A stretch of DNA of 55,292 nt from Ignavibacteria bacterium (GCA_012719345.1 JAAYAN010000119.1:1-55292), one strand, 5' to 3'. Counted from the first letter of the stretch, positions 26,046-34,408 are shown. Numbers and translations: made by a program. Notes: generated by a model from the letters alone, not told the origin.

Positions 26046-26476
26046 TAATACCGGTGAAGAAATAGTGAATTGAAAATTGTATTTGCCGCTTCAAAAAAGT
26101 TTTTCTTTTCAGGAAATTCGTTTCTGAATGATTTAATTATTTCTCCCAGAAGCCCGTCCAGATATTTTTCGTATTGTTTCACTGTCCTTTCCAAATCCTT
26201 TTTTCCCACAGGAATCATAAGCTTTGAAGGCATTGTTCTGTTTGAATAAAGTATATATTTCGCCTGAAAAATATCTTCAGCCTGAAAAACTTTTTCGCCT
26301 TTCATATCAACCAGTTCGTAACTGCCAAAAAGTTCGGAGCCCAAAACTAAAGTCTTTGCCGGCAAATCGATTTCATAACAATTATCCGAATTTACAAAAT
26401 CTTCGGGGAACTTTTTTAAATTTCCGTTGCGTAAATCGAATACCCAGTTGTGAATAAAATCTTTTTCAGTCATCAT
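26045..26476 (-). CDS. Hypothetical protein in the lgt-rsmF operon
   Basis: I do not recognise this 143-residue protein. It is cytoplasmic with no signal or membrane segment. The first half appears beta-rich (IDLPAKTLVLGSELFGSYEL) and the second half helical (KKDLERTVKQYEKYLDGLLG). Its stop overlaps the RsmF-like start by one base (TAATG), and lgt lies 11 bp upstream, so it is co-transcribed and probably translationally coupled to the methyltransferase. Confidence 0.7.
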   Translation of the reverse strand: MMTEKDFIHNWVFDLRNGNLKKFPEDFVNSDNCYEIDLPAKTLVLGSELFGSYELVDMKGEKVFQAEDIFQAKYILYSNRTMPSKLMIPVGKKDLERTVKQYEKYLDGLLGEIIKSFRNEFPEKKNFFEAANTIFNSLFLHRY

Positions 26477-26487
26477 CTTTCTATTTT

Positions 26488-27318
26488 TTACAGGGCATTG
26501 TTTTTTATATTCTTCTTGGAAGAATAGTTTTTTGCAGACTGTTTCTTTTTATAGAAAAACAATATATATATTCCCAGTAAAATAAACGGTATGCTTAAAA
26601 TCTGTCCCATTTTTAAAATCATATCTTGTTCAAAAGCTTCCTGTACGTCCTTAACAAACTCAATTAAAAATCTTGCCGTAAAAAGATAAATAAGGAAAAT
26701 CCCGAAAATAAAACCTTCTTTCATTTCGCGCCATTTTTTGCGGTAAATTCCTATAAGTACAAAAAAAAGAACAAGATATGATAAGGCTTCATACAATTGC
26801 GCCGGGTGCCGAGGTTCAGTTTCCGGAGGCATTGCATTTACAAAAATAAAACCCCACGGAATATTTGTGTAAGTTCCAATTATTTCGGAATTAAATAAAT
26901 TACCGAGTCGAACGAAACATCCGCCAAGCGCAACAGTAATTACTATGCGGTCTAAAACCCATAAAAATGACTGATCTTTGTGTTTTTGGCAGTAAAAATA
27001 TATAGCTGCCAGAATTCCTATTGCCGCTCCGTGACTTGCCAGACCGCCTTTCCACACTTCTAAAATTTTTAAAGGATTTGATAAATAATTTACGGGGTCG
27101 TAAAATAAAACATGTCCAAGCCTTGCACCGATTACTGTTCCGAAAAACATATAAAGAAACAGATCATTTAAATCATTTTCCGATTTACCTTCGTTCTTAA
27201 AAATGTAGCTCATTATTTTGAAACCGGCTAAAAAAGCTACGGCAAAAAGAACGCCGTAATATCTTATTGATAAAGGCCCGAGTGAAAAAATTTCGGGATC
27301 AACATTCCAAGTTATCAT
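26488..27318 (-). CDS. lgt: Prolipoprotein diacylglyceryl transferase
   Basis: It transfers diacylglycerol from phosphatidylglycerol to the lipobox cysteine of prolipoproteins, the first step of lipoprotein maturation. The 276-residue sequence has seven hydrophobic segments. IGARLGHVLFYDP holds the conserved Arg-His region, GCFVRLGNLFNSEIIG is the Lgt signature, and RHPAQLYEA follows. It is the general maturation enzyme needed by the lipoproteins found at 7.6, 14.5, 41.9, 42.5 and 47.3 kb. It stands in an operon with the YjbR-type gene (13 bp upstream) and two downstream genes. Confidence 0.95.
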   Translation of the reverse strand: MITWNVDPEIFSLGPLSIRYYGVLFAVAFLAGFKIMSYIFKNEGKSENDLNDLFLYMFFGTVIGARLGHVLFYDPVNYLSNPLKILEVWKGGLASHGAAIGILAAIYFYCQKHKDQSFLWVLDRIVITVALGGCFVRLGNLFNSEIIGTYTNIPWGFIFVNAMPPETEPRHPAQLYEALSYLVLFFVLIGIYRKKWREMKEGFIFGIFLIYLFTARFLIEFVKDVQEAFEQDMILKMGQILSIPFILLGIYILFFYKKKQSAKNYSSKKNIKNNAL

Positions 27319-27331
27319 TACATCCTCATCA

Positions 27332-27685
27332 TTAAATCTGTTTAAGCTGTTCGCGCACTTTTTTGCTTAATCCGAAAACTACAAGATTATACGAATCGTC
27401 AATCCATTTTTTAATCAAAGCATCGTTTAGTCTGCCTGTTAAATCAATTGTATTCCAATGTTTTTTACTCATATGATAGCCAGGAGTAACTTCTTCGTAT
27501 TTCTCTCTCAGCTCAACCGCTTTTTCGGGATCGGTTTTCACATTTATGGAAACCGGGGAATCGAGTGAAAGCAGTAGGAAAATTTTTCCGGCAACCTTAT
27601 AAACAGGAGTAATTTCATCGAAAGGAAGGCATTCCTCAACCATTTTTTTATTTAAGCAATATTCGCGAATTAATTCAGCATCCAT
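27332..27685 (-). CDS. MmcQ/YjbR-family protein
   Basis: This 117-residue protein has the CyaY-like fold of the MmcQ/YjbR family, often called DNA-binding without much proof. Family landmarks are REYCLNKKMVEECLPF at the start, KIFLLLSLDSP, the basic KTDPEKAVELREKYEEV and GYHMSKKHWNTIDL. It is the first gene of the operon with lgt. No active-site function can be stated. Confidence 0.85.
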   Translation of the reverse strand: MDAELIREYCLNKKMVEECLPFDEITPVYKVAGKIFLLLSLDSPVSINVKTDPEKAVELREKYEEVTPGYHMSKKHWNTIDLTGRLNDALIKKWIDDSYNLVVFGLSKKVREQLKQI

Positions 27686-27733
27686 TATAAATTATGTAAA
27701 AAATTTGTAGTTTTCAGTTCGTTATTTATATGT

Positions 27734-27741
27734 TATTTTTG
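27734..27741 (+). promoter_or_regulatory. Putative -7 element of the prc promoter
   Basis: TATTTTTG matches TAnnTTTG and lies 67 bp before the Prc start codon in the gap between divergent genes. A TTTG at 27704-27707 is 26 bp upstream, somewhat farther than usual, so only the -7 element is supported. Confidence 0.3.
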
Positions 27742-27808
27742 TTTCAAAATAAAGAAACCAATTCTTTCTGGAATTGTATACCGGAAATTTAATAAAAGGC
27801 TAAATCAA

Positions 27809-29875
27809 ATGAAAAAATTATTCCTGATGCTGTTCGTTTTTGCGAATATTTTTATTAATGCTCAAGTAAATGATACTAAAACCGAGCATAATACAATCGA
27901 TTCGAACGCAGTTCTTTCACCGGAACCGAAATTCGCAAAAATCAGCAAATCTGTTGCAATGATCTTATCGCGTTATCATTATAAAAAAGTAAAAATCGAT
28001 GATTCTCTGTCTTCCGAAATTTTTAATAATTACCTTACCAACATCGACAATAACAAAATGTATTTTTTAGCATCCGATATAAATAACTTTGCAGTTTACC
28101 GGTATTCTTTCGACGAAAATCTTTTGTTCGGCAACCTCGAACCGCCATTTTCAATTTTTAATATATTTAAAGAAAGAGTTACAGAAAGGGTAAAATACGT
28201 TGAAAAATTACTTGAAAAAGAATTCGATTATGCAGCAGATGAAAATTATTCGCCCGACAGAACAAAAAGCAGCTGGGCAGAAACAGAGGATGAGATAAAT
28301 GAAATTTGGCGTAAAAGAGTTAAAAATGAAGCGCTAAATATGAAACTTGCAGGAAAAGAATGGGATAAAACCCGCGAGACTTTATTAAAACGTTATCACA
28401 ATTTTCATAAAGCGGTTCTTCAATATAAACCGGAAGATGTATTTCAGATTTATATGAACACATATTCCGAAACTATCGATCCTCACACAAGCTATTTTTC
28501 ACAGAAAAGTTCGGATAATTTTGATATACAGATGAAACTATCGCTCGAAGGAATAGGTGCTACTCTGCGAACTGACAATGATTACACAAAAGTTGTTGAA
28601 CTTGTACCCGGAGGTCCTGCCGCAAAATCCGGTTTGCTTAAAGCAAACGATTTAATTTCCGGTGTGGGACAAGGCGAAGACGGCGAAATTGTAGATGTTA
28701 TCGGCTGGCGAATTGATGATGTTGTTTCACTTATACGGGGAAAAAAAGGTACTGTTGTAAGGCTGCAGATTCTGAAATCGAGTGCCGGAGCCGATATGCT
28801 GCCCGATACTATTTCTATTGTCCGCGATAAAGTTAAACTTGAAGAACAAGCGGCAAAATCCGAAATAATTGAGATAGAAAGTGATAATCAAAAATATAAA
28901 ATCGGCATTGTTTCTATTCCATCGTTTTATATCGATTTTGAAGCACGTATGAAAGGAGAACCGGAATACAGGAGCACTACTCGCGATGTTAAAGCTCTTC
29001 TTAAGCAATTAAATGGAAACAAAGTTGACGGAATTGTAATTGACCTTAGGAATAACGGAGGAGGAGCTTTGCAGGAAGCAGTTGAACTTACCGGACTTTT
29101 TATAAAAGAAGGTCCTGTTGTTCAGGTAAAAGGAACCGACGGTGTAATTGATGTGGAAAAAGACGATGATCCTACCCTTTACTATAAAGGTCCTTTGGCA
29201 ATATTGGTTAACAAATTCAGCGCTTCAGCATCCGAAATATTTTCGGGTGCAATTCAAGATTACGGCAGAGGACTGATAATTGGAGAACAGACTTTCGGGA
29301 AAGGGACAGTACAGACATTGCAGAATCTGGATAACTTTGTTCCGAATGAAAAAAATCCTGGAAAACTGAAATTTACAATTGCCAAATATTACAGGATAAA
29401 CGGCAGCAGTACGCAGCATCTGGGAGTTATTCCCGATATTATTTTCCCTTCCAGCGGGGATGCAAAAGAATATGGCGAAAGCTCTAATAAAAGCGCTTTA
29501 CCTTGGGATCAAATCGGTTCAACAGTTTTTTCGAAACATTACAATTTTGAAGAGGTGATTCCTTCTCTTAAAGAAAAACATGATGAAAGAATAAAAAAAG
29601 ATGCCCAATTTCAATATATTATCGAAGACATTGAAGAATATGATAAAAGAGTTGATAATAATTCTTTTTCCTTAAATTATGAAATCCGTAAAAAAGAAAG
29701 GGAAGAAGCTGAACTTAAAAAGAAAGATCGGAATGAAACTCAGGAAGTCCAGCCCGAAATTGATGTTGAGGAACTTGAAGAAATTCCTATTTCAAAAGAT
29801 AAAAAGGATGACCCTTTTTTAATAGAAACCGGGTACATTCTTTCTGATTTGATTATGATGGAAACTGCAGAATAA
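27809..29875 (+). CDS. prc: Carboxy-terminal processing protease, Tsp/Prc family (S41)
   Basis: This 688-residue periplasmic protease degrades or trims proteins from the C-terminus. A signal peptide covers residues 1 to about 18. A helical N-terminal domain of the Tsp type (to about 230) contains IDPHTSYFS. A PDZ domain follows (about 245-340, LVPGGPAAKSGLLKANDLI), then the S41 protease core with DGIVIDLRNNGGGALQEA and the Ser-Lys dyad in KFSASASEIFSGA and GEQTFGKGTVQ. The C-terminal tail is rich in Lys and Glu (about 600-670). The YbaK gene starts 1 bp after its stop, so the pair is co-transcribed. Confidence 0.93.
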   Translation: MKKLFLMLFVFANIFINAQVNDTKTEHNTIDSNAVLSPEPKFAKISKSVAMILSRYHYKKVKIDDSLSSEIFNNYLTNIDNNKMYFLASDINNFAVYRYSFDENLLFGNLEPPFSIFNIFKERVTERVKYVEKLLEKEFDYAADENYSPDRTKSSWAETEDEINEIWRKRVKNEALNMKLAGKEWDKTRETLLKRYHNFHKAVLQYKPEDVFQIYMNTYSETIDPHTSYFSQKSSDNFDIQMKLSLEGIGATLRTDNDYTKVVELVPGGPAAKSGLLKANDLISGVGQGEDGEIVDVIGWRIDDVVSLIRGKKGTVVRLQILKSSAGADMLPDTISIVRDKVKLEEQAAKSEIIEIESDNQKYKIGIVSIPSFYIDFEARMKGEPEYRSTTRDVKALLKQLNGNKVDGIVIDLRNNGGGALQEAVELTGLFIKEGPVVQVKGTDGVIDVEKDDDPTLYYKGPLAILVNKFSASASEIFSGAIQDYGRGLIIGEQTFGKGTVQTLQNLDNFVPNEKNPGKLKFTIAKYYRINGSSTQHLGVIPDIIFPSSGDAKEYGESSNKSALPWDQIGSTVFSKHYNFEEVIPSLKEKHDERIKKDAQFQYIIEDIEEYDKRVDNNSFSLNYEIRKKEREEAELKKKDRNETQEVQPEIDVEELEEIPISKDKKDDPFLIETGYILSDLIMMETAE

Positions 29876-29876
29876 A

Positions 29877-30344
29877 ATGCAAAAAACAAATGTTTTAAGA
29901 ATTTTGGATACTAAAAATATTGAATACAGCATTTTTGAATACGATGTTGATGAAGAATCGCTTGATGCTGTAACAGTTGCCGAGAAAATCGGTGCCGATC
30001 CCGATCAGGTTTTTAAAACGCTGATTGCCAGAGGTGATGGAAACAGTATTTTCGTTTTTGTTATTCCCGGTCAGTACGAACTTGATCTAAAAAAAGCAGC
30101 AAAAGCCAGCAGAAATAAGAAAATAGAAATGATAAAAATGAAAGAAATTCTGCCTCTTACAGGATATATCCGCGGAGGATGCTCTCCTATCGGGATGAAA
30201 AAGCAATATCCCACTTTTATTGATGAATCTGCTAATGTTTTTCCGGAAATTATATTCAGCGCAGGCAAACGCGGTATACAAGTAAAACTGTCTCCTATTA
30301 CTTTAGCCACTGTATCAAATGCAGAGTTTGTCGATTTAATTTAA
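29877..30344 (+). CDS. ybaK: Cys-tRNA(Pro)/Ala-tRNA(Pro) deacylase, YbaK/EbsC family
   Basis: This 155-residue protein hydrolyses tRNA(Pro) mischarged with cysteine or a related amino acid. The family pattern is complete: HIS-less start KNIEYSIFEYDVDEE, ADPDQVFKTLI, FVFVIPGQYELDLKKAAKA (catalytic lysine region), GYIRGGCSPIGMKKQ, and FSAGKRGIQVKLSP. It is the trans-editing partner of prolyl-tRNA synthetase, which is encoded at 34.4-36.1 kb. The start lies one base past the prc stop codon. Confidence 0.92.
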   Translation: MQKTNVLRILDTKNIEYSIFEYDVDEESLDAVTVAEKIGADPDQVFKTLIARGDGNSIFVFVIPGQYELDLKKAAKASRNKKIEMIKMKEILPLTGYIRGGCSPIGMKKQYPTFIDESANVFPEIIFSAGKRGIQVKLSPITLATVSNAEFVDLI

Positions 30345-30345
30345 T

Positions 30346-30388
30346 ACGGTTCAATTATTATTTCTTTTTATTTGAATCGTTTTTTTTT
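30346..30388 (+). terminator. Terminator after the prc-ybaK operon
   Basis: ACGGTTCAA (30346-30354) pairs with TTGAATCGT (30372-30380) with one G-U pair, and eight T residues follow. The T tract runs into the likely -7 element of the next gene. Confidence 0.65.
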
Positions 30389-30395
30389 ATATTTG
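30388..30395 (+). promoter_or_regulatory. Putative -7 element for the 54-codon gene
   Basis: TATATTTG is a perfect TAnnTTTG match, 28 bp before the start codon at 30424. It overlaps the end of the preceding terminator T tract. No TTTG at the standard distance is seen. Confidence 0.35.
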
Positions 30396-30423
30396 TTTTC
30401 TTAAAAAATAAGGATTTTAAAAA

Positions 30424-30588
30424 ATGGCTAAACAACAGACCTTCGCTGATAAAGCAAAGAAGAGAACACAAGCAACACAAATCAATGTGAAATTTGTGAA
30501 AACTATTAAAACTGATAAAGGAACATATAAATTCCAAGAAAAATTTGTTAAAGTTGATGATATAAATCAGGTTACAAGTTTTAAATAA
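30424..30588 (+). CDS. Small basic protein, 54 residues (DUF4295-like in size and pattern)
   Basis: ATG 30424 opens a 54-codon frame ending at TAA 30586-30588. The product is strongly basic, with MAKQQTFADKAKKRTQ at the start and a TDKGTYKFQEKFVKVDD segment. Size, lysine content and the TxKGTYKF-like motif recall DUF4295-type small proteins that sit near ribosomal protein genes in Bacteroidota, but the match is only by eye. AAGG precedes the start by about 9 nt. A terminator upstream and a hairpin downstream isolate it as its own transcription unit, which supports it being a real gene. An RNA- or ribosome-associated role is an inference. Confidence 0.75.
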   Translation: MAKQQTFADKAKKRTQATQINVKFVKTIKTDKGTYKFQEKFVKVDDINQVTSFK

Positions 30589-30612
30589 AAGGCGGCATTC
30601 AAACCCGCCTTT
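30588..30612 (+). terminator. Probable terminator after the 54-codon gene
   Basis: AAAGGCGG (30588-30595) pairs perfectly with CCGCCTTT (30605-30612). The tail ATCACATTTC is only partly T-rich, so termination strength is uncertain. Confidence 0.55.
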
Positions 30613-30764
30613 ATCACATTTCATTTCTTCAATACCGATTTCACTTGCTATTAAATAAGTAATTTTTATATTTAAAATTAAAATCACATTAAGCTAAACT
30701 CTTAAGCGGAGGATTACTTTATCGAGTAAATTCATTTATTAACTAATTAAAAAAGGTGGCAGTT

Positions 30765-32102
30765 ATGTTAAAACCTAAAACATTAAAACTATATGGTTTG
30801 CGAAATATCGACGAACTACCACAACTTAAAAATCTGTCGGAAAAGACAAGATTTGCATTAAAGGTTGTATCAAATATTTTACCATTCAGAACAAATAACT
30901 ATGTTGTTGAGGAATTGATTGACTGGGATAATATCCCAAATGATCCTATTTATCAGCTTACGTTTATGCAGAAAGATATGATTGATGAAGAATCGTTTTC
31001 TTTGATGGCTGATGCGTTAAAACGCAATAATCAATCCGAAATTCAAACAGTAGCCAAACAATTGCGCAATAAATTAAACCCTCATCCTTCGGGGCAATTA
31101 ACTGCAAATATACCATTATTGGAAGGGAATCCTGTTTCTGGTGTGCAGCATAAATATAAAGAAACAGTATTGGTTTTTCCTTCTTCGGGACAGACGTGCC
31201 ACGCCTACTGTACTTTTTGTTTCAGATGGGCGCAGTTTGTCGGTGACGATTCACTTAAATTTGCTACTGATGAATCTTTGCGTTTTCAGGAATATTTAAA
31301 AAAACACAAGGAAGTAACCGATATTCTTTTTACCGGCGGCGACCCCATGATAATGAGCGCTGCCAAGCTTGAAGCATATATTCTCCCGCTGCTTCAGCCG
31401 GAATTCAGACATATTAAAAATATCCGGATCGGAACTAAATCAATATCCTATTGGCCATATAAATATCTTACAGATAAAGATTCGGACAGAACTCTTTCGA
31501 TATTTGAAAAAGTAATTAATGCAGGAAAACACCTTACAATCATTTCTCATTTAAATCATTACGCAGAGCTTTCAACTACAGCCGCAGTTCTTGCTGTTCA
31601 GAAAATAAGAAACACAGGAGCTGTTATAAGAGCACAATCCCCAATATTAAGGCATATTAACGATATTCCCGATGTTTGGTCAACATTATGGCAGATGCAG
31701 GTAAAAAACGGTATTATCCCTTATTATATGTTTGTTGAAAGAGAAACTGGCGCAAAAAAATATTTCGAGATGCCTATTTTCAGGGCTTATAATATTTTTA
31801 CTGAAGCCTTTAAAAAAGTATCCGGACTTTCAAAAACCGTACGCGGACCCGTTATGTCAGCAAATCCCGGAAAAGTTTTGATTGATGGAATTTCTGAAAT
31901 TAATAACGAAAAGGTATTTGTTCTTAAGTTTATTCAAGCAAGAAATCCTGACTGGATAAACAAACCTTTTTATGCAAAATTCGATCCAAAAGCTACATGG
32001 CTGCTTCAGCTTGAACCGGCTTTCGGGAAATCAAAATTCTTTTACGAAGACGAATTAGAGGAAATTCTCGAGGAACGTAAAATAGATTTATTAGCAGGAT
32101 AA
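30765..32102 (+). CDS. Lysine 2,3-aminomutase-family radical SAM protein (KamA-like)
   Basis: This 445-residue protein belongs to the PLP- and SAM-dependent aminomutases. CHAYCTFC (Cys145, Cys149, Cys152) binds the 4Fe-4S cluster; ILFTGGDPMIMSA is the SAM-binding GGDP motif; IRIGTKSISYWPYK and the PLP-lysine region follow. Classical KamA converts L-lysine to L-beta-lysine; relatives act on glutamate or on EF-P lysine (EpmB). The chain is longer than EpmB (about 340) and lacks EF-P genes nearby. The N- and C-terminal parts differ enough from clostridial KamA that the substrate should stay open. ATG 30765 is preferred to GTG 30756 because AAGGTGG lies 6-12 nt before it. Confidence 0.85.
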   Translation: MLKPKTLKLYGLRNIDELPQLKNLSEKTRFALKVVSNILPFRTNNYVVEELIDWDNIPNDPIYQLTFMQKDMIDEESFSLMADALKRNNQSEIQTVAKQLRNKLNPHPSGQLTANIPLLEGNPVSGVQHKYKETVLVFPSSGQTCHAYCTFCFRWAQFVGDDSLKFATDESLRFQEYLKKHKEVTDILFTGGDPMIMSAAKLEAYILPLLQPEFRHIKNIRIGTKSISYWPYKYLTDKDSDRTLSIFEKVINAGKHLTIISHLNHYAELSTTAAVLAVQKIRNTGAVIRAQSPILRHINDIPDVWSTLWQMQVKNGIIPYYMFVERETGAKKYFEMPIFRAYNIFTEAFKKVSGLSKTVRGPVMSANPGKVLIDGISEINNEKVFVLKFIQARNPDWINKPFYAKFDPKATWLLQLEPAFGKSKFFYEDELEEILEERKIDLLAG

Positions 32103-32103
32103 A

Positions 32104-32130
32104 AAAAATCCGGCTGATGCCGGATTTTTA
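32104..32130 (+). terminator. Bidirectional terminator after the kamA-like gene
   Basis: TCCGGC (32109-32114), loop TGAT and GCCGGA (32119-32124) form a perfect stem with A-run before and T-run after. It lies between convergent genes and can serve both. The same 16-base hairpin occurs on the opposite strand at 33.1 kb. Confidence 0.88.
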
Positions 32131-32134
32131 TTTC

Positions 32135-32548
32135 TTAATATTTTATAACAGGTTCAAGTTTTGCCGCATCTTTTATCCATCTTTCAACTTTTACTTTTGC
32201 AGGAAGAATTCTTACAAGCTTTTTACCCTGCGAATTAACTTCTGCCATTTTTGCTGTTAAATTTTCTGCTTTCCTGTTACGCAATTCTTTTACTGTATCT
32301 ACACCGGCTTTTTCCAATAATTCGGAATACTCGCTGCCAATGCCTTTTATACGGAAAAGATCTGCCATGTTAACCCATTTAAGAACTAAAGAAGCATCTA
32401 AACCGGATTTCCGGGCTATTTCGTCTCTGCCTTTTTTAGTTGCTCCTGCTATTAGTAAGGCTCTTATTGATTTAACTCCTGCTTTTGCCAATTTTTCTGC
32501 ATAAACCGGTCCTATGCCTTCAATGTCAGAAATTTTGTAATATGCCAT
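32135..32548 (-). CDS. DUF4332 helix-hairpin-helix protein
   Basis: This 137-residue protein has two helix-hairpin-helix-like units: ISDIEGIGPVYAEKLAKAGV (about 7-26) and FRIKGIGSEYSELLEKAGV (about 70-88). This is the DUF4332 arrangement. Similar units bind DNA non-specifically or act as protein modules. It has no enzyme domain. It is 12 bp downstream of the DUF2780-like gene and probably co-transcribed. Confidence 0.85.
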   Translation of the reverse strand: MAYYKISDIEGIGPVYAEKLAKAGVKSIRALLIAGATKKGRDEIARKSGLDASLVLKWVNMADLFRIKGIGSEYSELLEKAGVDTVKELRNRKAENLTAKMAEVNSQGKKLVRILPAKVKVERWIKDAAKLEPVIKY

Positions 32549-32560
32549 TTTGTACCTCGT

Positions 32561-32980
32561 TTAATTTATTATTGGATGCTTTATATTTAAATTACTGAAA
32601 ACTTTAAACAAAATGTTCTGAAATTCTAATCCGCCTTTTTCTTTCCCAAATAAAATAATTTCGTTTATAAATTTATGGATCATTGAATGTTCTAACTTCA
32701 GTTTTGAAAATCCTGCAATAACATCAGCTAAACTTGTAAGATTTGTATTTACAATTCCGAATTTAGAGGACAGTTCATTCACTTTATGAAAAAAACCTCC
32801 GGGTTCGGGCGATGTTTCAATAAGAAATTTAACCCCTTCAATTTTTTTATTTATAATAAAAAATTCTTCTTCTTTCAATCGTACTTTAGCATATTTAAAT
32901 AAAATTCCTGCTCCGCCAGCTGCCTGAGTTTCATCAATATTAAGGTTATTCATCAAGTATCTTACAATTTCCATTTTCAA
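32561..32980 (-). CDS. DUF2780-like (VcgC/VcgE-type) protein
   Basis: The start MNNLNIDETQAAGGAGILFKYAKVRLKEEEF, read as two pieces around the GGAG, matches the DUF2780 pattern of an LG(V/I)xxxQAxGGxGALLxxAK segment. The 139-residue product continues with an amphipathic helix region containing FGIVNTNLTSLADVI, as in the family. There is no signal peptide. The function of DUF2780 is not known. It leads a two-gene unit with the DUF4332 gene. Confidence 0.65.
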   Translation of the reverse strand: MKMEIVRYLMNNLNIDETQAAGGAGILFKYAKVRLKEEEFFIINKKIEGVKFLIETSPEPGGFFHKVNELSSKFGIVNTNLTSLADVIAGFSKLKLEHSMIHKFINEIILFGKEKGGLEFQNILFKVFSNLNIKHPIIN

Positions 32981-33090
32981 AATAATAATTACTTATCGAA
33001 AAGTAAAAATTGACATAGAAGTAAAGTATAACTTTATCTGTTATTTTTTTGTAGTTTAGAGTTTAAATAAAATGTAGCATTTTTTGTTAC

Positions 33091-33116
33091 AAAAAAAATC
33101 CGGCATCAGCCGGATT
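33091..33116 (-). terminator. Rho-independent terminator after the nfu-like gene
   Basis: On the minus strand the sequence reads ATCCGGC, TGAT loop, GCCGGAT and then a run of eight T. The stem and loop are identical in sequence to the terminator at 32109-32124, in inverted orientation. Confidence 0.88.
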
Positions 33117-33125
33117 GGTATTTTA

Positions 33126-33668
33126 TTAGCCTGGTATCACGTCAATTGAAGGATGGATTTCACGTCGCAGTAGATTTTCGATTGCTACCAGAGTGCCTCT
33201 GATTGCACTCGGACAGCTTCCGCAGGCGCCTTGGTAACGGATAGTTAAAGTATATCCTTCCAGACCGAGAACCTGCAAGCCGCCGCCGTCGCCGGCAAGT
33301 GCAGGACGCACACGCATGTCAAGAATTTCAGTTATCTTACCGAGAAGCTCAGTTTCTTCTTCTTTGCTTATTTCTGTATTTTCTTCTGAAGGAATTGTCT
33401 TTTTATCGAAGTTTTTCAGAAAATTTACAAAATCTTTCTGAATAGCATTCCACGAAGTTTCTTCATTTTTTTCTATCGTAACAAATTTATCCATGTAGAA
33501 TACCGAAACGACTCCTTGTATTGTAAAAATTCCTTTTGCAAAAGGATCATTTTCCGCTTCGGCAATTGAACTGTAATTACGAGTTTCTTTAACAAGCAAT
33601 TTTTCATTTAATACAAATTTTAACGCCTGCGGATTTGGTGTTACAGCCACATCCTGAACTATTAACAT
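33126..33668 (-). CDS. Nfu/NifU-type iron-sulfur cluster carrier
   Basis: This 180-residue protein has an Nfu N-terminal domain (about 1-85, with TPNPQALKFVLNEKL and VSVFYMDKFVTI) and a C-terminal NifU domain with GDGGGLQVLGLEG and the CxxC cluster site GACGSCPSAIRGTL. It carries and delivers assembled 4Fe-4S clusters. The window holds two radical SAM proteins that need such clusters, but no link is implied. It begins 23 bp downstream of the rsmI stop codon on the same strand. Confidence 0.9.
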   Translation of the reverse strand: MLIVQDVAVTPNPQALKFVLNEKLLVKETRNYSSIAEAENDPFAKGIFTIQGVVSVFYMDKFVTIEKNEETSWNAIQKDFVNFLKNFDKKTIPSEENTEISKEEETELLGKITEILDMRVRPALAGDGGGLQVLGLEGYTLTIRYQGACGSCPSAIRGTLVAIENLLRREIHPSIDVIPG

Positions 33669-33691
33669 TTTTTACCTCTTCAAATTTCTTA

Positions 33692-34375
33692 CTAATTTAT
33701 TTTCCGGTTATCTGCAATTAAAACAAATTCGCCTTTTAGTTCCAGTTTATTAATAACCTTTTTTATATCCGAAATAGTTCCGCGAAATATATTTTCTTCG
33801 GGCATAGTTAGTTTATAAGCCAGACATATCTGCAAATCATTTCCGAACTCGCTTATTAAATCATCAAGAATTCTTTGAAGTCTGTATGGAGTTTCCATTA
33901 TCACAATGAGCTCTTTAATGTTCTTAAGTTTTTTAAGCTCAGCTTTTCTTTCATCTTTTTTGGCTGAAAGCCATCCGTAATAGTAAAAATTTTTAAGATT
34001 GAATCCCGAAGAAACCAATGCAGGAAGCAGACTGTTTGCACCGGGTATGGGTATAATTTTTATTCCGGCATTAATAGCATTTTGTACAAGATATAAACCG
34101 GGATCGGAAAAAAGCGGTGTTCCGCAATCGGAAATAAGTGCAAGATTTTTACCCGATTTCAGCAGATTTATAATTTCCGGGGTTTCTTCTTTTTCGTTAT
34201 GCTCGTTAATCTGTCGTAAATCTTTTTGAATATTTATTTCCGAAAGAAACCGGCGGGCAGGTTTAAGCTCTTCGCAAATAATTTCGTCGCAGTCTTTTAG
34301 AATATTTATTGCTCTTATTGTTATATCCTGATAATTTCCTATAGGAGTTGATACTATATATAAATTTCCGTTCAT
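33692..34375 (-). CDS. rsmI: 16S rRNA (cytidine-1402-2'-O)-methyltransferase
   Basis: This 227-residue tetrapyrrole-methylase-fold enzyme methylates the ribose of C1402 in the 16S decoding centre. The family start LYIVSTPIGNYQDITIRA, then LISDCGTPLFSDPG and IPIPGANSLLPALVSSG are diagnostic. It ends at KGEFVLIA-like residues and lacks the C-terminal ~50-residue extension of E. coli RsmI, which is common in Bacteroidota. It lies between proS and the nfu-like gene on the same strand. Confidence 0.92.
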   Translation of the reverse strand: MNGNLYIVSTPIGNYQDITIRAINILKDCDEIICEELKPARRFLSEINIQKDLRQINEHNEKEETPEIINLLKSGKNLALISDCGTPLFSDPGLYLVQNAINAGIKIIPIPGANSLLPALVSSGFNLKNFYYYGWLSAKKDERKAELKKLKNIKELIVIMETPYRLQRILDDLISEFGNDLQICLAYKLTMPEENIFRGTISDIKKVINKLELKGEFVLIADNRKIN

Positions 34376-34385
34376 ATAAATTTAA

Positions 34386-34406
34386 AGGCTGCAGAGGCAG
34401 CCTTTT
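34386..34406. terminator. Symmetric hairpin between proS and rsmI
   Basis: AAAGGCTGC, loop AGAG and GCAGCCTTT form a perfect 9-bp stem. The T tract is better on the + strand (TTTTTATT) than on the minus strand (TTTAAATTT), yet both flanking genes are on the minus strand. It may attenuate transcription from proS into rsmI. Confidence 0.6.
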
Positions 34407-34408
34407 TA

